From Pseudomonadota bacterium (GTDB lineage Bacteria; Pseudomonadota; Alphaproteobacteria; Caulobacterales; Aquidulcibacteraceae), in NCBI GenBank assembly GCA_023410295.1, contig JAEYPY010000036.1:1-7414 (forward strand): a stretch of DNA of 7,414 bases, given 5' to 3'. Below are positions 1 to 4,291 of the stretch, one piece after another. The position numbers and the translations under genes were made by a program. The notes under the pieces are model-generated. The model saw only the letters and a list, made by a program, of their open reading frames with translations, made no database searches and had not been told where the DNA came from. How positions within the stretch are numbered: the stretch's first letter is position 1; every line of letters begins with the position of its first letter.

Positions 1-163
1 ATCCGCGGCCATGGCGTTCGTCCGGCCGCGCCGGCCGGGCCGGCGCTTCATATAACGGGCGTATAATGCGCCGGTTCACCGCCCCGACAACGTTCGACAC
101 CCCACTGGCGAGCTAGACCCCAGCGGGGCGCTTTTCAGCGCAGGTGTGTTCCAGAATGGCGCC
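1..163. other. Left-edge stretch without a convincing gene
   Basis: No gene can be assigned with confidence. One reading is the 3' end of a plus-strand gene in the frame starting at base 2, ending in TAA at 53-55. Almost every third codon position there is G or C, but the DNA is so GC-rich that this is weak evidence. Another reading is a minus-strand gene whose ATG lies at 12-10 and which runs off the window, but its upstream region has no good Shine-Dalgarno sequence. An isolated TATAAT lies at 62-67 with no matching -35 box at normal spacing. A hairpin at 100-128 is listed separately. Confidence 0.4.
100..135 (+). terminator. Possible intrinsic terminator, plus strand
   Basis: CCCC (100-103) pairs with GGGG (125-128), and CTGG (105-108) pairs with CCAG (120-123), with one A/C mismatch between the two blocks. 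The stem is followed by CGC and then TTTT at 132-135. The T tract is short and starts three bases after the stem, so this is only a moderate match to a rho-independent terminator. It would serve a plus-strand gene lying mostly left of the window. On the minus strand there is no T tract after the stem, so it is unlikely to end the lipoprotein gene. Confidence 0.35.
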
Positions 164-661
164 TTAACGGCGGCGCTCTTGGCGGCTGATCGGGATGGCG
201 TCGCGGTCGGCCATCCCTAGCGATTGCCGGCAATACTCTTCCGGCGACTCCAACTGCGGCCGCATCGGATCGCTCTCGAACGCCGACTGCACGCGCATGA
301 CGCAGCGGTCCCAGGCGGCGATGTCCTGCATGCGCTCGGCTGTCGAGCGTGGGTCGCCGCCGGGGGCCGGCACTTGGCGCTCACGCATGCCGGGAACGAC
401 GACGTCATTGCCGCCGGCGCGGGTATCGACAGACTGGGTCGGCGGCTCAGTCGGCGCCGGGGCCGTGGCTGCGCCTACGGTGGGTGCGGGCGGTGCTGGT
501 TCCGGCGTCGGCGCCGCGGCGGTTGGCGCAGGGGTGCTCGCCACACTCGGCGGCGGCGCGGCGTCCGGCCCACGTGAAGCGTTGCGGCCGGCTGATTCCA
601 TGCCTGCGCAACCCGCCATCAGTGCAGCCATCGCGGCCACGGCCGCCAAGCGTCCCAACAT
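164..661 (-). CDS. Small Pro/Ala-rich lipoprotein of unknown function
   Basis: This is a predicted 165-residue lipoprotein with no family that I recognise. The ATG at 661 was chosen because GAGGAG lies 7 bases upstream and because it begins directly with a lipoprotein signal. A longer in-frame start at 754 would add an arginine-rich tail and overlap the upstream sirtuin gene. Residues 2-17 are hydrophobic and end in the lipobox LMAG-C, so Cys18 should be lipidated. Residues 32-76 are a low-complexity Pro/Ala/Thr linker, of the kind that spans periplasm or cell wall. The C-terminal part (about 105-155) looks folded and holds two cysteines, Cys120 and Cys144, that could form a disulfide. It ends in a basic RQERRR tail. 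The gene follows the sirtuin by 50 bp on the same strand and may be cotranscribed. The Pro/Ala content means composition-driven database hits should be distrusted. Confidence 0.75.
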   Translation of the reverse strand: MLGRLAAVAAMAALMAGCAGMESAGRNASRGPDAAPPPSVASTPAPTAAAPTPEPAPPAPTVGAATAPAPTEPPTQSVDTRAGGNDVVVPGMRERQVPAPGGDPRSTAERMQDIAAWDRCVMRVQSAFESDPMRPQLESPEEYCRQSLGMADRDAIPISRQERRR

Positions 662-711
662 TGCTTTGCTCCTCGTTCGGGTGCGCACTCTAGCTGGAAA
701 ACGGAGCGCGG

Positions 712-1437
712 CTAGCCTGCGTTCCCGTTGGCGCCTAGGAGCGCGGCCACCCATGCCGGGACGGCCTCGCTTGCTTTTCCGTAACGCGCGGAATCGAACA
801 TGAAGGCGTTCTCCGAAGGCTCCAGGTTGATCTCCAGTGTCTCGATCCGTGCACTGCGCGCCGCCGCGACAAAACCGGCAGCCGGATAAACGGCGCCCGA
901 TGTGCCGATGGAGACGAAGAGATCGGCCTCCGCAAGCGCTTCGTAGATCTCATCCATGAAGAGCGGCATTTCGCCGAACCAAACGACGTGTGGTCTGAGC
1001 GTGCCCATGCGCCCGCAGGCGCTGCAACCAAGCTCGAGCGAAAGCTCGCCGTCCCGCGGCGTGAGATCGCCGCATTCGTGGCAGCGCACTTTGCCGATCT
1101 CGCCATGCATATGGATGACGCGCTGCGAGCCGGCGCGCTCGTGCAGGTTATCGATGTTCTGCGTGCACAGCGTGACCTTGCCGCCGCCCTGCTCCCACGC
1201 AGATTCCAGTTGCGCCAGCGCGACGTGCGCCGCGTTTGGCACGACATCGCCATGCATGCCGAGGCGCAGATTGTAGAATTCCAGCACCCGCGCAGGATTG
1301 CGCTCATAGCCTTCAATGGTTGCGACTTCCTCGATCGGATAGCGCTCCCAGAGCCCGTCCTTGTCGCGAAATGTCGATAGCCCGGACTCGGCCGATACGC
1401 CCGCGCCCGTTAGGATGAAGATGTTCTTGGGATTCAA
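712..1437 (-). CDS. cobB: Sir2-family NAD-dependent protein deacylase (CobB-like)
   Basis: This 241-residue sirtuin removes acyl groups from protein lysines, using NAD+ and releasing nicotinamide and O-acyl-ADP-ribose; it should be cytosolic. Visible motifs are GAGVSAESG (11-19) and FR (23-24) of the NAD pocket, TQNID (92-96), and HMHGE (109-113) with the catalytic His111. Two CxxC pairs (Cys119/122 and Cys138/141) should bind structural zinc. WFGE (153-156), GTSGAVYPA (178-186) and the NLEPS segment (204-208) also fit the family. Tyr55 and Arg58 match the YxxR motif of class III sirtuins (SIRT5, CobB), which favours succinyl- or malonyl-lysine as well as acetyl-lysine. The start codon is TTG at 1437-1435, with GGAGG 5 bases upstream; no better in-frame ATG precedes the NAD motif. 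Length is normal for the family. It lies 82 bp downstream of thpR on the same strand. Confidence 0.93.
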   Translation of the reverse strand: MNPKNIFILTGAGVSAESGLSTFRDKDGLWERYPIEEVATIEGYERNPARVLEFYNLRLGMHGDVVPNAAHVALAQLESAWEQGGGKVTLCTQNIDNLHERAGSQRVIHMHGEIGKVRCHECGDLTPRDGELSLELGCSACGRMGTLRPHVVWFGEMPLFMDEIYEALAEADLFVSIGTSGAVYPAAGFVAAARSARIETLEINLEPSENAFMFDSARYGKASEAVPAWVAALLGANGNAG

Positions 1438-1519
1438 AACCGCCTCCGCCGCAAGGCCAGCTTAGCTAGGGCGCGCGGGAACCAAGACAAGGCCCGACGA
1501 ACGCGCCCGCGAAATCGGC

Positions 1520-2068
1520 CTACCCGTGCAGTTGATACTCCGCCTCTAGGCGATAAAGGCTCGGCGCGCCCTTTCGGACCTGGCTGGAATAGAGGCCGAA
1601 ACGATCAACCTGGAACGGGCGTGTTCCGAAAAGGCCGAGCCGCTGCTCAAAGCCATGCACGCGATCGAGCGGCGCGTTGTTGAGATACGCCACCGTCACG
1701 TGCGGCTTGAACTTTTGCGATTCCGGCTTCAGCCCCGCGCGCCGCGCTGCGCGCTCGCAATCGGCGGCGAGCTTTTTCAGCGCGTCGCTCTCGGCCGCAC
1801 CGATCCAAAGCGCGTGCGGATCGGCGCCGCCGAACGAACCGGCGCCTTTGAGCTGCAAGTCGAAGGGTGCGTTGATTTCGGCGATCTCTGAAAGCGCGCT
1901 GTCGATGTCGTCGGCGACCGGCTCCGGGACTTCGCCGAAGAACCTGAGCGTCAGGTGCAAGTTTTCGCGGAGGCGCCACTTCGCGCCGGGCACGCCTTTC
2001 ATGAGCGCCAATAAGCGTTCGGCAATGTCGTCAGGAATGTCGAGCGCGGCGAAAATGCGAACAGTCAT
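1520..2068 (-). CDS. thpR: RNA 2',3'-cyclic phosphodiesterase (2H family, ThpR/LigT)
   Basis: This 182-residue 2H phosphoesterase hydrolyses RNA 2',3'-cyclic phosphate ends to 2'-phosphate; bacterial members can also join tRNA halves by a 2'-5' bond in vitro. The two catalytic HxT motifs are present: HLTL at 38-41 (His38, Thr40) and HVTV at 123-126 (His123, Thr125), each followed by the usual hydrophobic strand. The N-terminus RIFAALDIP is also typical of the family. The ATG at 2068 places that strand at the protein start. A longer in-frame start at 2167 would add 33 residues encoded by the palindromic repeat, giving a CPLPIAYCL-like stretch, and is rejected. No Shine-Dalgarno sequence precedes the ATG, because the repeat begins only a few bases upstream, so translation may be weak or leaderless. 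The sirtuin gene follows after 82 bp. Confidence 0.92.
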   Translation of the reverse strand: MTVRIFAALDIPDDIAERLLALMKGVPGAKWRLRENLHLTLRFFGEVPEPVADDIDSALSEIAEINAPFDLQLKGAGSFGGADPHALWIGAAESDALKKLAADCERAARRAGLKPESQKFKPHVTVAYLNNAPLDRVHGFEQRLGLFGTRPFQVDRFGLYSSQVRKGAPSLYRLEAEYQLHG

Positions 2069-2072
2069 TGTG

Positions 2073-2159
2073 AGGCAGTAGGCAATGGGCAGTGGGCAAT
2101 AGGCAAATGAAGAACGTCGCAGCCGCGTACGACCGCCGACTGCTGACTGCCCATCGCCT
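2073..2159. repeat. Palindromic heptamer repeat upstream of thpR
   Basis: Five tandem heptamers of the form RGGCARW run from 2073 to 2107: AGGCAGT, AGGCAAT, GGGCAGT, GGGCAAT and AGGCAAA. Three related heptamers occur in inverted orientation at 2139-2159. The arms 2080-2100 and 2139-2159 pair over 21 positions with 4 mismatches, and a small GTCG/CGAC hairpin (2116-2119 with 2130-2133) sits in the loop. Similar GGCAGTAGGCAAT-type sequences are scattered between genes in several bacterial groups and are often mistranslated as YCLLPTAYC-like peptides; that recollection needs a database check. It looks like a small non-coding dispersed element rather than a gene. Confidence 0.7.
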
Positions 2160-2241
2160 TCATTCAATGGTGTTGCCGTTTTGTTCGAGCTTATATCACC
2201 ATTCGCTGAAACGTCGCCTGACGCCGGCCGAGAATGAGTGG

Positions 2242-2280
2242 ACCGCTTCCCTGCAGAACCATTCTGCGCGCGGTGTTTTT
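2242..2280 (+). terminator. T-tailed hairpin, plus strand, orphan terminator candidate
   Basis: GCAGAA (2253-2258) pairs perfectly with TTCTGC (2262-2267) around a 3-base loop. An outer stem ACCGC (2242-2246) pairs with GCGGT (2270-2274). The hairpin is followed by G and then TTTTT at 2276-2280, so the order is right for an intrinsic terminator on the plus strand only. No plus-strand gene precedes it in the window, since the flanking genes are both on the minus strand. A short plus-strand RNA ending here is one explanation; chance is another. Confidence 0.4.
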
Positions 2281-2289
2281 CATCGGACG

Positions 2290-2380
2290 GGAAGACAACT
2301 AAACGCGCGCCGTAGCCCAGGTGTTATCAGCTGCATGAGCTATGCTAAGCGGGAACCGGCGGGTCGCGCCGATGTCTTCC
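2290..2380. other. Long composite stem, possible structured RNA
   Basis: GGAAGACA (2290-2297) pairs perfectly with TGTCTTCC (2373-2380). Continuing inward, CGCG (2304-2307) pairs with CGCG (2365-2368), and CGCCG (2308-2312) pairs with CGGCG (2357-2361) with a 3-base bulge on the right side. The enclosed segment contains a small GCAT/ATGC hairpin (2333-2336 with 2342-2345). That gives 17 long-range base pairs in 91 bases. No known riboswitch or small RNA family was recognised and the strand is undecided. The pairing was found by eye in GC-rich DNA, so confidence is low. Confidence 0.25.
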
Positions 2381-2407
2381 GACTGGCGAAATGAAATACC
2401 CAACACC

Positions 2408-2458
2408 CGCGCGCGTCAACACGGAACAGCAAATCGTGAACGCGTTGACACGCGCGCG
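2408..2458 (-). terminator. GC hairpin after the cytochrome gene, weak terminator candidate
   Basis: CGCGCGCG (2408-2415) pairs with CGCGCGCG (2451-2458), and TCAAC (2416-2420) pairs with GTTGA (2444-2448), with a 2-base bulge at 2449-2450. It begins 14 bases past the minus-strand cytochrome stop codon. The minus strand after the stem is T-rich but interrupted, so it is not a textbook intrinsic terminator. It may stabilise the transcript end or slow polymerase. A TTGACA at 2445-2450 is part of this stem and has no -10 at normal spacing. Confidence 0.35.
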
Positions 2459-2472
2459 ATGGATCGAGTGCG

Positions 2473-2910
2473 CTAGTCTTGCGTCGCGGGGCTGGGCGCA
2501 GCGCTTTCAGCGCGTGGTAGCGCTGCGATGTAAGCAGCCACGGCGCGCGCATCTTGTTCGTTCAAGCGATAGGGCGGCATCGGCGGACGCGGATGCGAAC
2601 CATCGGGACGCACGCCAGTCTGCAAGAACGCGACGAACTGTTCTTCGGTGAAGTTTGCCGGAATTCCCGCGAGCTGCGGCGCAAAGGTCGCCATTGTCGG
2701 CGGACCGCCAATGTCCGCGCCCTGCAGTTCGCGCGACTCATCGAGCGCCATGTTCTCAAGCCGCGGCGTGTGACAATCGCCGCACAGCACCACGCCGTTG
2801 ACGAGATAATCACCGCGCGCCGCCAGCTCCGTGCTGGTCAGCTCCGCCGTCTCGGGCTGCGCGCACGCGCCAAGCGCGCACACGACAGCCGCCGTTGCAA
2901 GAATACGCAT
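2473..2910 (-). CDS. Lipid-anchored monohaem cytochrome c
   Basis: This 145-residue protein is a class I-type cytochrome c that should carry electrons at the outer face of the cytoplasmic membrane or elsewhere in the envelope. The signal peptide ends in a lipobox (LGA-C), so Cys16 is the likely lipid anchor. Haem is attached at CGDCH (Cys43, Cys46, with His47 as proximal ligand). Met111, in the PPMPPY segment followed by a helix ending AVAAYIAAL, is the probable distal ligand. The GDYLVNGVVLCGDCHTPR-type context resembles the cytochrome subunits of periplasmic alcohol and aldehyde dehydrogenases, but no dehydrogenase lies nearby and the partner is unknown. The C-terminal tail after residue 132 is Pro/Ala-rich. 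The ATG at 2910 has GGAGG about 5 bases upstream. A TTGA-N6-TCAA palindrome upstream suggests control by an FNR/FixK-type regulator. Confidence 0.88.
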   Translation of the reverse strand: MRILATAAVVCALGACAQPETAELTSTELAARGDYLVNGVVLCGDCHTPRLENMALDESRELQGADIGGPPTMATFAPQLAGIPANFTEEQFVAFLQTGVRPDGSHPRPPMPPYRLNEQDARAVAAYIAALPRAESAAPSPATQD

Positions 2911-2952
2911 AAGTGCCTCCCCCCGTGCTACCGGGCGGCGGCTAGATTGCGC

Positions 2953-2976
2953 CGTGCTTGACCTCCGTCAAGCACG
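2953..2976. promoter_or_regulatory. Perfect palindrome with FNR/FixK-like core
   Basis: Arms CGTGCTTGAC (2953-2962) and GTCAAGCACG (2967-2976) are perfect inverted complements around CTCC. The core TTGA-N6-TCAA (2958-2971) fits half-sites of the CRP/FNR superfamily (FNR, FnrL, FixK). Its centre is about 54 bases upstream of the cytochrome ATG. On the minus strand its TTGACG could also serve as a -35 box, with a weak CAATCT 16 bases downstream. The alternative is a transcript-end hairpin for the dioxygenase gene, which stops 32 bases before it, but there is no T tract on that strand. Confidence 0.5.
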
Positions 2977-3008
2977 AGTTCGTGGGTCAGCTTTGCGTTG
3001 GCGCGCGT

Positions 3009-3872
3009 TCAAAGGGCGTCGAGCGGCAGCTTCAGATAGCGCACGCCGTTCTCTTCCGCCGGCGGCAACTCGCCAGCCTGAATGTTGACCTGGATCGAGG
3101 GCAGGATCAGCACGGGCATGTCGAGGGCCTTGTCGCGCGCCTCACGCATGGCGACGAATTCGTCCTCGCTTTTGCCGGCCAGATGCACGTTCTTGGCCCG
3201 CTCCTCGCCGATCGTTGTCTCCCAGGCATAGGCATCGCGGCCGGGCGCTTTGTAATCGTGGCAGAGGAAGACGCGCGTTTCATCAGGCAGCGCTAGCAGC
3301 TTCTGGATCGAACGATAAAGCGTGCGCGCGTCGCCGCCGGGGAAGTCCGCGCGCGCAGTGCCGTAATCTGGCATGAACATGGTGTCGCCGACGAAGACGG
3401 CGTCGCCAACCCGATAGCTGACGCAGGCTGGCGTGTGCCCTGGCGTATGCAGCACCTCGATCTCGAGTTCGCCGAGCGCGAGCGTCTCGCCGTCCGCCAC
3501 AAGCTTGTCGAACGGTCGCCCGTCAGCGGTCACATAGCCGAGATTGAAGACGCCTTTGAACACCTTCTGAACCGCCTTGATGTTCTCGCCGATGACGATC
3601 GGCGCCCCGGTGGCCTGTTTCAGGAACGGCGCGGCAGAGAGGTGATCGGCGTGCGCATGCGTTTCGAGCAGCCAATCGACCGTGACGCCCTCCTCGCGGG
3701 CCGCATCGAGAATCTGCTGCGCCGATTGCGTGCCAGTGCGGCCGCTCTTGGGGTCGAAATCAAGCGCGCTATCAATGATCGCGCCGCGCTTGGTGGCGGG
3801 ATCCCAGACCAGGTAGCTCACGGTGAACGTCGGTTCGTGGAAAAATGCGCGGACTTTTGCAGAGTGCGGCAT
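3009..3872 (-). CDS. blh: Persulfide dioxygenase-like MBL-fold metalloenzyme (Blh/ETHE1 type)
   Basis: This 287-residue metallo-beta-lactamase-fold protein most likely oxidises glutathione persulfide to sulfite and glutathione with O2 and a single iron, in the cytosol. The metal-site motifs are THAHADH (71-77, with His72, His74, Asp76, His77), HTPGHT (142-147, His146), VGDTMF (161-166, Asp163) and LCHDY (203-207, His205). GTARADFPGG (171-180) is characteristic of the ETHE1/Blh group and separates it from glyoxalase II and beta-lactamases. There is no fused rhodanese or DUF442 domain; the rhodanese is a separate divergent gene. The ATG at 3872 has AAGGAG 7 bases upstream. An upstream in-frame start at 3956 would read through the divergent control region and is rejected. 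A close glyoxalase II-like enzyme is the alternative, but the sulfur-gene neighbours argue against it. Confidence 0.9.
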   Translation of the reverse strand: MPHSAKVRAFFHEPTFTVSYLVWDPATKRGAIIDSALDFDPKSGRTGTQSAQQILDAAREEGVTVDWLLETHAHADHLSAAPFLKQATGAPIVIGENIKAVQKVFKGVFNLGYVTADGRPFDKLVADGETLALGELEIEVLHTPGHTPACVSYRVGDAVFVGDTMFMPDYGTARADFPGGDARTLYRSIQKLLALPDETRVFLCHDYKAPGRDAYAWETTIGEERAKNVHLAGKSEDEFVAMREARDKALDMPVLILPSIQVNIQAGELPPAEENGVRYLKLPLDAL

Positions 3873-3883
3873 CGGGGCGCTCC

Positions 3884-3912
3884 TTGTATATTCGTTTTCT
3901 CTAATATATATC
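3884..3912 (+). promoter_or_regulatory. Candidate promoter for the rhodanese-exporter pair
   Basis: TTGTAT (3884-3889) and TATATC (3907-3912) are separated by 17 bases and face the rhodanese gene. Facing the dioxygenase gene, the minus strand reads TTGTTC (3930-3925) and TATATT (3908-3903) with a 16-base spacer. The two candidate promoters overlap and share the inverted repeat at 3887-3908, so one bound regulator could block both. This AT-rich island stands out in an otherwise GC-rich window. Box assignments are by eye and only moderate matches to consensus. Confidence 0.4.
3887..3908. promoter_or_regulatory. AT-rich inverted repeat, candidate BigR/SqrR-type operator
   Basis: TATATT (3887-3892) and AATATA (3903-3908) are perfect inverted complements separated by 10 bases. 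Within it, ATTC-N8-TAAT (3890-3905) differs by one base from the ATTC-N8-GAAT pattern associated with SqrR/BigR-type ArsR-family persulfide sensors. These repressors commonly control dioxygenase, rhodanese and TauE-type genes like those on either side. The repeat sits between the two divergent starts and overlaps both candidate promoters. The regulator gene itself is not in the window. Confidence 0.5.
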
Positions 3913-3914
3913 CA

Positions 3915-3928
3915 GTTCAAGTTTGAAC
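3915..3928. promoter_or_regulatory. Second inverted repeat in the divergent control region
   Basis: GTTCAA (3915-3920) and TTGAAC (3923-3928) are perfect inverted complements separated by GT. The 2-base spacer is too short for a good RNA hairpin loop, so a dimeric DNA-binding protein is more plausible than a leader structure. It lies between the AT-rich operator and the rhodanese Shine-Dalgarno sequence and overlaps the candidate -35 of the dioxygenase promoter. No regulator is assigned. Confidence 0.3.
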
Positions 3929-3946
3929 AAGAGGAGGCTTGTCGCC

Positions 3947-4270
3947 TTGACCGCACTCAAATCCGTCATGCCCGTGGAAGCCAAGCGATGGATCGACGAG
4001 GGCCGCGCCGTGTTGATCGATATCCGCGAGCGCGACGAGCATGCGCGCGAGAGCATCGACGCGGCTTGCTTAAGCTCACTTTCCTGCTTCGTTCCGGCCG
4101 AGGTCTCGGGCGACCGGGGCAAGATCGCGATTTTCCACTGCAAATCGGGCATGCGCACGCAGACCAATGCGCGCCGCTTGGCCGAATGCGGCTTCGCCGA
4201 CGCCTATTATCTCGCCGGCGGCATCGAAGCCTGGAAGCGCGCGGGTTACCCGGTGCGGACAAGCCGCTAG
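3947..4270 (+). CDS. Single-domain rhodanese (sulfurtransferase)
   Basis: This 107-residue protein is a single rhodanese domain that carries sulfane sulfur as a cysteine persulfide, probably in the cytosol. The family features are LIDIRERDEH (23-32), the active-site loop CKSGMRT (65-71) with catalytic Cys65, and the C-terminal YLAGGIEAWKRAGYPV (88-103). The six-residue loop after Cys65 points to sulfur rather than phosphate chemistry, unlike Cdc25-type relatives. The start chosen is TTG at 3947, 9 bases after GAGGAGG (3931-3937). An ATG at 3968 is possible but is 30 bases from that site and would trim the N-terminus; the in-frame TTG at 3923 precedes the ribosome-binding site and is rejected. 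Extra cysteines are at 41, 47 and 81. The exporter gene starts 21 bases after its stop, so the two are almost certainly cotranscribed. Confidence 0.88.
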   Translation: MTALKSVMPVEAKRWIDEGRAVLIDIRERDEHARESIDAACLSSLSCFVPAEVSGDRGKIAIFHCKSGMRTQTNARRLAECGFADAYYLAGGIEAWKRAGYPVRTSR

Positions 4271-4291
4271 AATCGCGGCACGACCCTGGCC

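Larger units (their letters stand above)
2069..2472. other. Gene-free, structure-rich intergenic region
   Basis: No supportable gene lies between the thpR start and the cytochrome stop. The open frames crossing it begin in the repeat or run antisense into the cytochrome gene, and none has a ribosome-binding site or a recognisable product. Four structures occupy it: the heptamer palindrome (2073-2159), a T-tailed hairpin (2242-2280), a long composite stem (2290-2380) and a GC-rich hairpin (2408-2458). On the minus strand a TATAAG-like -10 lies near 2190-2195 without a clear -35. If used, it would give thpR a leader of roughly 120 bases that contains the palindrome. Confidence 0.6.

Noticed and set aside
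62..67. TATAAT as a plus-strand promoter
   Set aside because: No -35-like hexamer lies at 16-18 base spacing and no plus-strand gene follows before the hairpin at 100-135.
195..803. Plus-strand open frame of about 200 codons across the lipoprotein gene
   Set aside because: The minus strand has a lipobox signal and a proper Shine-Dalgarno site, while the plus frame is Gly/Ala-rich shadow sequence without either.
2069..2167. N-terminal extension of thpR to 2167
   Set aside because: The added residues are encoded by the heptamer repeat, and the family's first strand begins at the ATG at 2068.
2092..2394. Plus-strand open frame of 100 codons in the intergenic gap
   Set aside because: It begins within the palindromic repeat, lacks a ribosome-binding site, matches no family, and runs through both the T-tailed hairpin and the composite stem.
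2445..2450. Perfect TTGACA as a plus-strand -35 box
   Set aside because: There is no -10-like sequence 16-18 bases downstream, no plus-strand gene follows, and the bases belong to the GC hairpin.
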